From Taibaiella soli (GTDB lineage: Bacteria; Bacteroidota; Bacteroidia; Chitinophagales; Chitinophagaceae), in the NCBI RefSeq assembly GCF_003236175.1, contig NZ_QKTW01000012.1:1-46227 (forward strand): a stretch of 46,227 nt of DNA. The letters are read 5' to 3'. Positions 7,322 to 15,162 of the stretch are shown here, piece after piece. The first letter of the stretch is position 1. Each line of letters begins with the position of its first letter. Under the pieces are notes generated by a model that did no database searches, had not been told where the DNA came from, and saw only the letters and a program-made list of their open reading frames with translations. Position numbers and translations under genes: made by a program.

Positions 7322-7888
7322 TTAACTATTTAAGGAATCAAGTACCAAAGCCACTTCGCCAATAGGCAATCCCATTACATTGTAGTAATCGCCGTTGATG
7401 CGTTCAATGCCCAGCAGACCGATCCATTCCTGAATGGCATAAGCGCCGGCTTTATCCATCGGGCTATATTTTTCCACATAAAAATCAATTTGATCTTCAG
7501 TTAGCGGACGGAAATAAACTTCTGTGATCACAGAAAAGCTGCGTTGGTCATCGCCTTTCTGAATACAAACACCCGTAACTACCTGGTGCATTCTGCCTGA
7601 AAGCTTTTTCAGCGTTTCCTTTGCGTGCGCCGTATCTACCGGCTTTCCGAGGATTTCGTCATCGAGTAAAACCACTGTGTCTGCCGCAATGATTACCGCA
7701 TCTGCAGGTTGATTTGCTTCAATAGCAGCAGCTTTTTTCTTCGCCAGAAACTCGGGAACGTCCATTCCGTGCATTCCCGGAGGGTTGGTTTCATCTACAT
7801 CCGCAATAACTATCGTAAACGAATAGCCAGCTTGTTCCAGTAGCTGTTTGCGGCGCGGTGATTGCGAAGCAAGGATAATATTATGCAT
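7322..7888 (-). CDS. maf: Maf-family nucleotide pyrophosphatase
   Basis: 188 residues with the family motifs ASQSPRRK (7-14) near the N-terminus and AADTVV (68-73) with the following DDEILGKP. Maf proteins hydrolyse non-canonical nucleoside triphosphates such as dTTP, UTP or modified pyrimidines, depending on subfamily, to protect DNA and RNA. Length is normal. The gene overlaps the upstream prenyltransferase gene by 8 bp, so the two are probably co-transcribed and translationally coupled. Confidence 0.93.
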   Translation of the reverse strand: MHNIILASQSPRRKQLLEQAGYSFTIVIADVDETNPPGMHGMDVPEFLAKKKAAAIEANQPADAVIIAADTVVLLDDEILGKPVDTAHAKETLKKLSGRMHQVVTGVCIQKGDDQRSFSVITEVYFRPLTEDQIDFYVEKYSPMDKAGAYAIQEWIGLLGIERINGDYYNVMGLPIGEVALVLDSLNS

Positions 7889-8858
7889 ATTGAATGTTGT
7901 AAATAATGAGTGAAACGATGCCCAGCACCATGATGATTTTTAGCCAGCGGCTGGCATTATGATAATGTGCCGTTGTTGCTTTTTTATTGAGTTGAAGAAT
8001 CCACCAGATCAGTGGTGCTATAATGCCAACGACTGTATAAACGCCGAGCATGTAACAGCCGCTAATGATTAAATTGACAGCCACCATTGCAAGAATAGCT
8101 ACAGCGGTCCAGCCTAAGCCTTGTGCAAATCGGCCGGAGCGTTGCAATCCCCATTTAATCGGCATCGTAACACAACCTTGTTCGGCGTCACCTTTAAAGT
8201 CTTCCATGTCCTTTACAATTTCCCGCATCCAGGTAAGCACGAAAGCGAAAAATGCATAGACAACCAAAACCCATAGCGGATTTGGTAGCAAATAGCGATG
8301 CTGCAATTCCGGAATATCCAGAAAGGCTGCGTGGTAATAATAGACACGGATGGCCGGTTCGTAAACGATAAGCGTAATGATGGTCAATGCGGTGAGTAAT
8401 GCCACCAAAACATTGCCTGTCATAAACTGGCGTTTGAAATGGGTAGAGTAAAACCACAGTAAAACAGTACAGCTCAGTTGCAGTAATAACCATTCGTAGT
8501 GACCGCCCCTGCGTGCTACAATTCCAGCTAGTATGAGTGCAATAATATTGAGAAAACTATGCGATAAAATAGCCAGGCGTCGTGGTATCTGTTTTTCCAG
8601 TACTACTTTTTCCGGCCGGTTGATGGCGTCTATCTTAATGTCGAAATAATCATTGATAATATAACCCGCGGCCGCAATAAGTACGGTAGAAAGGCAGATA
8701 TATGCAAAATGGATCGGTGTAAGTAAGGCTGGTTGCCGGATATGCTGTACGGAGGAAAAATGGTATTGCACCGGTAGTATGACACACCACCAGGCCAATA
8801 ACTGAGTAAGAAAAACGATCAGCAGATTTTTCCAGCGAATGAGTCTGAGCCAGGCCAT
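7881..8858 (-). CDS. UbiA-family prenyltransferase (GGGP synthase-like branch)
   Basis: An integral membrane enzyme of 325 residues with about eight to nine helices. The two aspartate-rich motifs of UbiA enzymes are present: NDYFDIKIDAINRP (69-82) and DMEDFKGD (217-224), which bind the prenyl diphosphate through magnesium. The Bacteroidota versions are often annotated as geranylgeranylglycerol-phosphate geranylgeranyltransferase; that substrate is not shown here, and a quinone or other acceptor is possible. I start at the ATG of MAWLRLIRWKN; an in-frame start 12 codons upstream lies inside a TTGACAGTT-type spacer repeat and is unlikely. Coupled to maf by overlap. Confidence 0.85.
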   Translation of the reverse strand: MAWLRLIRWKNLLIVFLTQLLAWWCVILPVQYHFSSVQHIRQPALLTPIHFAYICLSTVLIAAAGYIINDYFDIKIDAINRPEKVVLEKQIPRRLAILSHSFLNIIALILAGIVARRGGHYEWLLLQLSCTVLLWFYSTHFKRQFMTGNVLVALLTALTIITLIVYEPAIRVYYYHAAFLDIPELQHRYLLPNPLWVLVVYAFFAFVLTWMREIVKDMEDFKGDAEQGCVTMPIKWGLQRSGRFAQGLGWTAVAILAMVAVNLIISGCYMLGVYTVVGIIAPLIWWILQLNKKATTAHYHNASRWLKIIMVLGIVSLIIYNIQYA

Positions 8859-8864
8859 TTTTTC

Positions 8865-9060
8865 AGTTGACAGTGTACAGTTGACAGTTGACAATTTTCA
8901 ATTTTCAATTGGTAACTATAAACTCATGGTGAAAAACATTTACAATTGACAATGGACAATTGACAATGGGAACGTAAAATAAAAAAATTGACAGTTGACA
9001 ACAGAAAATCATACAACATGAGGAATTGTCAACTGTCAATTGAGAAATTGTCAATTGAAT
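8865..9060. repeat. Degenerate TTGACAGTTGACAATT word repeats
   Basis: The spacer between pyrE and the prenyltransferase gene consists largely of variants of TTGACAGTTGACA and CAATTGACAATTG in both orientations, such as around 8870-8900, 8940-8970 and 9030-9060. Similar words return at 14850-14950. No gene is visible. Confidence 0.7.
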
Positions 9061-9061
9061 A

Positions 9062-9691
9062 TTATTTATTCCAGGTAGATGGGCTTACGCGCCATGCCTG
9101 CAGCAGTTCTTTCTGATCTGCGCCTACCAGTTGTTTTTCTTCTGCTACTTCAAGCAGTGCGTTGTAATTGCTGATTGTGTAAAGTGGAACATTTGCTGCA
9201 GCAAATGCTTCATCTGCAATCGGGAATCCGTAAGTAAACAGAGCGCACATGCCGATTACGTCAGCACCTTGCTCACGAAGCACTTCTACAACCTGCAGAC
9301 TGCTTTTTCCGGTTGAAACGAGGTCTTCAATCACAACTACTTTCTGTCCTTTTTCCAGCACACCTTCAATCTGATTGCCCATACCGTGTTCTTTCGGTTT
9401 CGCACGCACATAAATAAATGGCAGTTTCAGCAGATCAGCTGCCATAATTCCGTGTGGAATACCAGCAGTCGCCACACCGGCAATCACATCAGCATCCGGA
9501 AATTTCTCCAGCACCATGTTGGCCAGCTCACTTTTTACGAAATCACGTACATAAGGGTAAGACAATACCTTACGGTTGTCGCAGTATACAGGAGAATTCC
9601 AGCCAGACGCCCATACATACGGCTTTTGCATGTTGATCTGCAAAGCCTTAATTTGCAGGAGTTTTTCAGCGAATTGTTTTTGTGTGCTCAT
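9062..9691 (-). CDS. pyrE: Orotate phosphoribosyltransferase
   Basis: 209 residues. It joins orotate and PRPP to make OMP, the fifth step of de novo pyrimidine synthesis, in the cytoplasm. The PRPP-binding motif VVVIEDLVSTGKSS lies at 118-131, and the catalytic loop region RAKPKEHGMGNQIEG at 97-111 with the K/H pattern of OPRTases. Length is typical. It faces a NUDIX gene across a 48-bp spacer that contains its own promoter. Confidence 0.96.
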   Translation of the reverse strand: MSTQKQFAEKLLQIKALQINMQKPYVWASGWNSPVYCDNRKVLSYPYVRDFVKSELANMVLEKFPDADVIAGVATAGIPHGIMAADLLKLPFIYVRAKPKEHGMGNQIEGVLEKGQKVVVIEDLVSTGKSSLQVVEVLREQGADVIGMCALFTYGFPIADEAFAAANVPLYTISNYNALLEVAEEKQLVGADQKELLQAWRVSPSTWNK

Positions 9692-9698
9692 AACGCGC

Positions 9699-9730
9699 CA
9701 AAACTACGCCCATTCAGTAAGTTTCACAAA
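9699..9730 (-). promoter_or_regulatory. pyrE promoter (TTTG-N20-TAGTTTTG)
   Basis: On the minus strand TTTG (9730-9727) and TAGTTTTG (9706-9699) match both elements of the Bacteroidota consensus with a 20-base gap. The -7 element ends only seven bases before the ATG, so the transcript would be nearly or fully leaderless. Confidence 0.7.
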
Positions 9731-9739
9731 CCAGAACCA

Positions 9740-10390
9740 ATGAATTTCTTTCAGAAAATATATTACAACAATAAGCCACTGATTCTCACTACAGACAGTC
9801 GCCATTATATCAATATGCATGATGCTGCTGATTACCTGCTGCTTACCGGTGCAATTAAAGAGAATTACCTGGTGGCGATGGAATATTTGGAGAGCCAGAA
9901 TACGCCTGGCGTAATCATCGCAGACAATTCGGAGCAGGCGCTGCTGGATGGCATTCATCAGTTGTACAGCCCAATTGATGCGGCAGGCGGTGTTGTTTTT
10001 AATGAGCGCAATGAAGTGTTGATGATTTATCGCCGCGGTAAATGGGATTTGCCAAAAGGAAAGCGTGACGAAGGTGAAGACATGGAAGCCTGTGCACTGC
10101 GCGAAGTAGAAGAGGAAACGGGGCTGAAAAAGCTGACGTTGGGTAAAAAAATAAGCGATACTTATCATGTGTATGCACAGCATGGACAGCATCTGCTCAA
10201 GCGCACTGCCTGGTATGAAATGCACACGACTTCAGACGAAAAGCTGGTGCCGCAACAGGAGGAGAATATTGAGGAAGCACGTTGGGTAAGCGCCGATGAA
10301 CTGCCGCCAATCCTGGAAAAAACATACGAAGCGATCATTGAAGTGCTGGGGAAATCCGGCATTATGGATGATGATGGCAGTGATGTTTAA
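9740..10390 (+). CDS. NUDIX hydrolase with N-terminal extension
   Basis: 216 residues. The NUDIX box is perfect: G107, E113 and REVEEETGL (121-129). It binds the divalent metals used to hydrolyse a nucleoside diphosphate linked to another group. About 80 residues precede the NUDIX fold (MNFFQKIYYNNKPLILT onward); this extension is common in the Bacteroidota family found next to pyrE. The ATG at 9740 is chosen because upstream in-frame codons lie antisense inside pyrE. The substrate is unknown. Confidence 0.9.
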   Translation: MNFFQKIYYNNKPLILTTDSRHYINMHDAADYLLLTGAIKENYLVAMEYLESQNTPGVIIADNSEQALLDGIHQLYSPIDAAGGVVFNERNEVLMIYRRGKWDLPKGKRDEGEDMEACALREVEEETGLKKLTLGKKISDTYHVYAQHGQHLLKRTAWYEMHTTSDEKLVPQQEENIEEARWVSADELPPILEKTYEAIIEVLGKSGIMDDDGSDV

Positions 10391-10476
10391 TCGTTATTTT
10401 GCATTTTAGCAGGGAAGGATTAACATTACTTCAACATTAGGTTGAGGATATTTGTGATGAGGATTTTAAGGTGAAA

Positions 10477-10806
10477 ATGATGTCTAGAACTACTACTTCT
10501 TCTGACCGGTCTTCAAGAAACATGCGCCATGCTTTTGGCCTGTTTCAAAACCGGAAAACAATGTGGCAAATGATACGGGAAACGCTCAGTGGGCGTTATA
10601 GAATGTCTGTAATTACAACGATCATAGTTGTGATGGCGATCATTTACATTCTTTTCCCTTTTGATTTTATACCGGATTATATTCCAGTACTTGGTTGGAT
10701 TGATGATGGATTTATCTTTTTCCTGTTGTTGAAAGTATTGAATAAAGAAACGCAGCGTTATATCCGTCACAAAGCGGCAGAACGCCGAAAGATCGCTGAT
10801 GGCTGA
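10477..10806 (+). CDS. DUF1232 (YkvA-like) small membrane protein
   Basis: About 109 residues. The DUF1232 signature YILFPFDFIPDYIPVLGWID is present, with a hydrophobic segment just before it and a second one after it. The function of this family is unknown. Possible starts are GTG 10471, ATG 10477 and ATG 10480; I use the middle one, preceded by AAGGTG. The last codons overlap the inverted repeat at 10790-10807. Convergent with coaD. Confidence 0.82.
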   Translation: MMSRTTTSSDRSSRNMRHAFGLFQNRKTMWQMIRETLSGRYRMSVITTIIVVMAIIYILFPFDFIPDYIPVLGWIDDGFIFFLLLKVLNKETQRYIRHKAAERRKIADG

Positions 10807-10982
10807 TGGCTGATTTTGACCGTTTTTTAATAAATGAATAAGGCTTCCCGCGGGAAGCCTTATTCATTTATATCAAGTCTTGAGTTGTTTATTTTTTGAT
10901 GTCATCCTTCCTACCGTCGACGTGACATGCGTTTGGTAGATTTGAGGGAAATCAGAAATCCGATATCAGCCATCAGCGATCT
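10790..10982. repeat. 18-bp inverted repeat bracketing the DUF1232/coaD spacer
   Basis: AGATCGCTGATGGCTGAT (10790-10807) recurs inverted at 10965-10982. Each copy sits at the 3' end of one of the two convergent genes. The core word ATCAGCCATCAGC occurs again upstream of prmA near 28373. Confidence 0.85.
10830..10871. terminator. 42-bp perfect palindrome, bidirectional terminator
   Basis: Two 21-base arms (10830-10850 and 10851-10871) are exact reverse complements with no spacer, centred on TTCCCGCGGGAA and flanked by T-runs outward. It lies between the convergent DUF1232 and coaD genes and would stop transcription from both sides. Confidence 0.88.
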
Positions 10983-10984
10983 AA

Positions 10985-11446
10985 CTACCATTTTACTTCT
11001 TCCGGAACAAACATGCGCACATTGCCATTGTTTCTGATTACGTCACGAACCAGCGTTGATGAAATCGTAGAATAAGCAGGAGCCGTTGTCAGGAAAATAG
11101 TTTCAATATCTGGTGCCAGCATGCGGTTCATATCAGCAATCGCTTTTTCATATTCAAAATCGCTTACATAGCGGATTCCGCGCAAGATATAATGTGCGTT
11201 GATCTGTTTGCAAAAATCAATCGTAAGGCCGGTATAACTCGCCGCTTCCACGCGTGGGTCGCCTTTGAAAATATCATGAATCCAGTTCACGCGCTGTTCT
11301 ACCGTAAACATCGGTTGTTTGGAAGAGTTGATACCAATGCCTACCACGATTTTGTCGAACAGTGAAACTGCCCGGTTGATCACATCCACGTGGCCCATTG
11401 TGATCGGGTCGAATGTGCCGGGAAATAAGCAAATGCGTTGTTGCAT
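10985..11446 (-). CDS. coaD: Phosphopantetheine adenylyltransferase
   Basis: 153 residues. It transfers AMP from ATP to 4'-phosphopantetheine to make dephospho-CoA, the penultimate step of coenzyme A synthesis. The nucleotidyltransferase motif GTFDPITMGH is at 10-19, and the C-terminal YSTISSTLVRDV has the ISSTxVR pattern of the family. It starts 6 bp after rsmD ends and belongs to the DUF3822-rsmD-coaD operon. Confidence 0.96.
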   Translation of the reverse strand: MQQRICLFPGTFDPITMGHVDVINRAVSLFDKIVVGIGINSSKQPMFTVEQRVNWIHDIFKGDPRVEAASYTGLTIDFCKQINAHYILRGIRYVSDFEYEKAIADMNRMLAPDIETIFLTTAPAYSTISSTLVRDVIRNNGNVRMFVPEEVKW

Positions 11447-11451
11447 ATAGA

Positions 11452-11997
11452 TTATTTACTTGTTTGAGTAAAAAAGCTGAAGATGGTGGCTCCGTAATTT
11501 TTCATTCGGAGAAAATGAGGATGCTGCTGAAAGTCGTTGTGTGTAGTGTGTTCCAAAACAAAAACACCTTCCGGCTTCAGTAGATTTTTTTCGAAAATTA
11601 TGATTGGCAGATCGCCCATATTTGGCAATGCATACGGCGGATCTGCAAAAATCAGATCAAACTGTTTGCTGCATTGCTTTAGAAATTTAAAAACATCACT
11701 GCGGATAATATGCAGGCTGTCGGCAATATCCAGATCCTTTGCTGTTTTCTTTATAAACTCGACAGAAGTACCATCTTTTTCCACCACTGTGATATCTGCA
11801 GCGCCGCGTGAGGCAAGTTCATAGCTGATACTGCCGGTTCCGCCGAAAATATCGAGTGCACTAATATCTTCCAGGTCCATCATATTATCCAGCACATTGA
11901 AAAGTGCCCCTTTGGCCAGATCGGTTGTTGGTCTGGCAGGAATACCGGATGGAGGGGAGAAGCGGCGACCGCCGAATGTTCCGCTTATGATACGCAT
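11452..11997 (-). CDS. rsmD: 16S rRNA (guanine-N2)-methyltransferase RsmD
   Basis: 181 residues. It methylates one guanine (G966 in E. coli numbering) of 16S rRNA. SAM-binding motif LDIFGGTGSIS (48-58) and catalytic DPPY (119-122) are both present; the N-terminus MRIISGTFGGRRF is typical. It overlaps the upstream DUF3822 gene by 13 bp and is followed by coaD, an order known from many Bacteroidota. Confidence 0.95.
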   Translation of the reverse strand: MRIISGTFGGRRFSPPSGIPARPTTDLAKGALFNVLDNMMDLEDISALDIFGGTGSISYELASRGAADITVVEKDGTSVEFIKKTAKDLDIADSLHIIRSDVFKFLKQCSKQFDLIFADPPYALPNMGDLPIIIFEKNLLKPEGVFVLEHTTHNDFQQHPHFLRMKNYGATIFSFFTQTSK

Positions 11998-12830
11998 TTA
12001 TTGATTTGTTGTATCATGTACAATACCGGTGCCCAGCTTTGGTAGCTTGCATCGGGAGATACATTGTCATCTCTGAGTGAAGGAAAAAACGCTTTGAGTT
12101 CGGCAGCCAGATGTTGCAATTCCGGGCATACGACGCCAAACTGTATCGTTAGTTCTGAATGTGGGATATCATGTTCTTTACAGGCCGATGCCAGATAATA
12201 GGCTATTTCTTCTGCGTTTCCGTAAGTGAAGTAGTGATTCCAGAGCAGTTTGCCTTTTTTGCGAAGGCTTATCCAACCGCTTTCTTCCATAAAGGTGCCA
12301 TGTGCGAAATATGGAATGTCGGTTTCTTCACATTTATACTGATAAGCATTCAGCGGACGGATCGTAGCGTGATTGAAGTACCTTTTCGCCAACGCTTCAC
12401 CGGTATGTGGTGCAGCAAAAACAAGCTGTGCTTTGTCATCGTCCAGATGATATTCGTATACCGCTTCGTCTGCTTCTACAAAATGCATAGAGCGCAGCCA
12501 TGCTTCCGCGTCTTCTTTATTATAAAGCTCGTCCGGAACAATAATTTGTTTGCCGGAGGCGATAAAAACTTTAGGCAAAATGCTCAAATCACCGAGCAAT
12601 GGTTCATTTTTCAATACTTGTTCAAAAAAATCATTGTGCCATGGTTCCAGCTGTTTGTCGTAGCCGTAATACTGTGCCAGTTTTATTTTGCCTGAGCTGT
12701 TTAAACCTGCCACTAGAAAGGCGTGTGGCATCAGCACACAAATGATACGGGAAACCTCACTCATGAGCGTTTCGCTTTCACGGGCTTTATAAATATGATG
12801 CTTTATTGAACTAATAATGGTAGAATGCAT
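11985..12830 (-). CDS. DUF3822 family protein
   Basis: About 281 residues from ATG 12830 (MHSTIISSIKHHIYKAR). An earlier in-frame ATG exists at 12887, but the longer N-terminus adds no family-like sequence. DUF3822 is a Bacteroidota family next to rsmD; its fold resembles ASKHA/actin-type or PilM-like proteins, but its role is unknown. No signal peptide or membrane helix is seen, so it is probably cytoplasmic. It overlaps rsmD and should be co-transcribed with it. Confidence 0.8.
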   Translation of the reverse strand: MHSTIISSIKHHIYKARESETLMSEVSRIICVLMPHAFLVAGLNSSGKIKLAQYYGYDKQLEPWHNDFFEQVLKNEPLLGDLSILPKVFIASGKQIIVPDELYNKEDAEAWLRSMHFVEADEAVYEYHLDDDKAQLVFAAPHTGEALAKRYFNHATIRPLNAYQYKCEETDIPYFAHGTFMEESGWISLRKKGKLLWNHYFTYGNAEEIAYYLASACKEHDIPHSELTIQFGVVCPELQHLAAELKAFFPSLRDDNVSPDASYQSWAPVLYMIQQINKCVS

Positions 12831-12990
12831 AGAAAGCACACAATTATAGAATAATTTTGCGAGATAAACCTTTCGGCCCACCGCCATTTTATATAGCACG
12901 ATTCCTTCTTTTCAGCGATCGATTTATATTTTTTCGCAACTAATTATTGCTGCAAAGGACGGAAATTTTAAATGATAATCAGAATACCGG

Positions 12991-14322
12991 GTGAAAATAT
13001 CTGTATCCAATAAAGACATACTAAGACTGGCGGCTCCCATTTCTCTGGCGCTGTTGATTCCGCAGATTAGCTTTCTGACGAACAATGTCTTTTTAGGAAG
13101 AGTGGGCGAAAGAGAACTGGGTGTAAATGGTATTGCGGGCATTTTTTATCTCATTCTCACAATGGTGGGTATGGGATTGAATAACGGCCAGCAGATACAA
13201 ATGGCCAGAAGAGCCGGCGAGGGTGATCATGCTGGCTTAGGGCGAATTTTTACGAATGGTATTATGCTCGGCGCCGCTTTTTCGGTGGGAATGATGTTGC
13301 TTTCTCTGTGGATAACACCGCTTATTTTTGGTTTCAGCTTGCATGATAGCGACCATATTTTGCTGAGCGTGAATTACCTGTACATTCGTGTGTGGGGTTT
13401 GCCGTTTCTTTTGCTGACGCAATTGGCAAATGCATTTTTCATTTCTACCAGCCAGTCGAAATATCTCATTTTTGGTGCGTTGGTGCATACGGCGGCGAAT
13501 ATCTTTCTGGACTATACACTGATATTCGGAAAATTCGGATTCCCGGAAATGGGTCTTAGCGGTGCAGCTTTAGCCTCCGTTATTGCCGAAGCCTGCAGTT
13601 GCCTGACCATGTACGGGGTTTTCTATCTGAAAGGCCAGCAGCATACTTATCCGATTTCGTTTTATCCCAGCTTTGATTTTAAGCTTTCACGACGAAGTCT
13701 GAAGATTTCGGCACCGCTTATTGTGCAGTATATGTTTGGGATTGGTGGCTGGATGATCTTTTTCTTTTTTGTAGAACATCTCGGTCAGCGGGAACTGGCT
13801 GCATCGCAGATATTACGCAGCATTTTCGGTCTGGTTGGGGTAATCACCATGGCTTTTGCTGCCACTTGTAATACCATGGTGAGTAATATCATCGGTCAGG
13901 GCAAACAAAATCAGGTGCCGCGACTTGTGCGTAAGATTGCAGGTTTGAGTCTTGGGTTGACGGCCGTTATTGCGGGTCTGCTGTTGATTTTCGCTCATCC
14001 GTTTCTCTCTATGTATCGTGCCGATCAAACACTGGTTGATCTGGCGGTACCAAGTCTCCGAGTGATCGTAACTGCCATGCTGATTATGTCGGTTTCGACG
14101 GTTACATTTAATGCTGTTGTGGGAACAGGTAAGACGCTGATCAATCTTACAATCGAAGTCACCTGTGTATTCAGTTACCTGCTGTATTGTTACATCATCA
14201 TTCACAGGTTGAAACTTTCCCTGCAATGGGCCTGGGCTTCAGAATTTGTCTATTGGACCATGCTGCTCATTATTTCATTCTTCTATCTGAGGAGCGGAAG
14301 ATGGAGAGGACAACGGGTTTAG
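12991..14322 (+). CDS. MATE family efflux transporter
   Basis: 443 residues with twelve hydrophobic segments in two halves, the pattern of multidrug and toxin extrusion (MATE) pumps, which export cationic drugs or metabolites using a sodium or proton gradient. The start is GTG at 12991; the nearest ATG at 12972 is out of frame. The opening KISVSNKDILRLAAPISLAL is typical of the family. Substrate and coupling ion cannot be told. The stop codon lies two bases before the palindromic repeat at 14324. Confidence 0.9.
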   Translation: MKISVSNKDILRLAAPISLALLIPQISFLTNNVFLGRVGERELGVNGIAGIFYLILTMVGMGLNNGQQIQMARRAGEGDHAGLGRIFTNGIMLGAAFSVGMMLLSLWITPLIFGFSLHDSDHILLSVNYLYIRVWGLPFLLLTQLANAFFISTSQSKYLIFGALVHTAANIFLDYTLIFGKFGFPEMGLSGAALASVIAEACSCLTMYGVFYLKGQQHTYPISFYPSFDFKLSRRSLKISAPLIVQYMFGIGGWMIFFFFVEHLGQRELAASQILRSIFGLVGVITMAFAATCNTMVSNIIGQGKQNQVPRLVRKIAGLSLGLTAVIAGLLLIFAHPFLSMYRADQTLVDLAVPSLRVIVTAMLIMSVSTVTFNAVVGTGKTLINLTIEVTCVFSYLLYCYIIIHRLKLSLQWAWASEFVYWTMLLIISFFYLRSGRWRGQRV

Positions 14323-14323
14323 C

Positions 14324-14448
14324 CTTCTCCAAAGGAGGAGGTGGTGTTGACGCAGCCTTAATTCTGATAACATTTTCCGCGGTGAGCTTATGGTGCAACA
14401 CAGGCTCAAGATAGCAGCACCCTCTCTTTCGGAGAGGGCCGGGGTGAG
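14324..14448. repeat. Intergenic copy of the leuS palindromic repeat
   Basis: On the plus strand this reads like leuS repeats A and C: the opening AAGGAGGAGGTGGTGTTGAC, then CGCAGCCTTAATTCTGATAACA, aligns with their first half, and CCCTCTCTTTCGGAGAGGG with CCGGGGTGAG matches their end. The middle has diverged. It occupies almost the whole gap between two convergent genes and is not translated here. Confidence 0.85.
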
Positions 14449-14462
14449 ACCAAATTGCCGAA

Positions 14463-14795
14463 TTAGTTAGCCGCCATTTGCGCGATTTCGTCCATTGTGA
14501 TGCCATTATGGCTTTCTTCGTAGATGCATTCTCCATTTTTGATCAGCAGCACCTGTGGCGATTCATGGTGAACTTGAAAGTCTTCTGCGATTTTATTGGA
14601 TAACGGGCGATATTTTATAAGGTCAAGATAATAAAAATCAATGTGTTCCGGTTGATTAGAACGTTCCAGACGGCTTTTCGCCATTGTGGAAATAGAGCAG
14701 CGGGTGCTGTGTTTAAATATAACGACAGGGCGATTGTTACTTTCTTCACGGATCGCTTCTAATTGTTGATCCTCAGTCAGGTTAATCCAATTCAT
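14463..14795 (-). CDS. YtxJ/BrxC-type monothiol bacilliredoxin-like protein
   Basis: 110 residues with a thioredoxin fold. The active site is TRCSIS (C33, a single cysteine with serine where the second would be), as in the DUF2847/YtxJ family, which in bacillithiol-using bacteria removes bacillithiol from proteins. HSTRCSISTMAKSRLER is highly characteristic. A role in bacillithiol metabolism is inferred from the family; no bacillithiol synthesis gene lies in this window. It is convergent with the MATE gene. Confidence 0.87.
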   Translation of the reverse strand: MNWINLTEDQQLEAIREESNNRPVVIFKHSTRCSISTMAKSRLERSNQPEHIDFYYLDLIKYRPLSNKIAEDFQVHHESPQVLLIKNGECIYEESHNGITMDEIAQMAAN

Positions 14796-14799
14796 GGTG

Positions 14800-14807
14800 C
14801 AAATTTA
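14800..14807 (-). promoter_or_regulatory. -7 element of the bacilliredoxin gene (TAAATTTG)
   Basis: On the minus strand TAAATTTG fits TAnnTTTG and ends four bases before the ATG, so the mRNA would be leaderless. No good -33 element is visible. Confidence 0.45.
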
Positions 14808-14993
14808 GTACATGTTTGGGAGTTGAGGGCAATAGCCGTATAAGGTAGGTCAATGGTCAATGGTCAATTTTGTGAGTGGTGAATTGTCAGTTGTGAGTAG
14901 GCAAACGTGAAAAGTCAAACGTCAATGTGGTGACCGGTGAATTGTCAGTTGCGAGTTTTCCGTATAATAAGGGCTTTGCGCCTTCGTTTCGCC

Positions 14994-15025
14994 GTGAGAC
15001 ACTTCGACTCCGCTCAGTGTGACAA
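14994..15025. repeat. Short hairpin repeat (ACACT/AGTGT stem)
   Basis: GTGAGACACTTCGACTCCGC and following CAGTGTGACA form a hairpin in which ACACT (14999-15003) pairs with AGTGT (15016-15020). It shares the frame GAG-stem-...-stem-GAC with the unit at 41888-41917, whose stem is ACCCT/AGGGT. Confidence 0.7.
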
Positions 15026-15162
15026 GAATACTTTGCGTCCTTTGCAGGAAAACAACTTGCGTTATTGACGTTTGACCTTTGACGTTTGACAGGCTATTCA
15101 CCATTCACCTTTGACCATTCACCATTCCTGCCTATTTTCGCCCCAAATATTGATTTGAATAT

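Larger units (their letters stand above)
14796..15162. other. Spacer built of word repeats, no gene seen
   Basis: It holds GTCAATGGTCAATT and GAATTGTCAGTTG words (14848-14960), a CGTTTGACCTTTGACGTTTGAC tract (about 15068-15090), and CACCATTCACC words (15098-15127), all degenerate. A hairpin repeat at 14994-15025 is listed separately. The fabD promoter is probably at its right end (TATTTTCG near 15133). Confidence 0.6.

Noticed and set aside
8859-8894. 12-codon N-terminal extension of the UbiA-type protein
   Set aside because: It lies in TTGACAGTT word repeats and ends just before a better start, MAWLRLIRWKN.
9386-9739. N-terminal extension of the NUDIX frame
   Set aside because: This part is antisense to pyrE, which has full family support. 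The NUDIX protein starts well at 9740.
11537-12695. Plus-strand frames opposite rsmD and DUF3822
   Set aside because: These are shadows of the two minus-strand genes, with no protein family signal.
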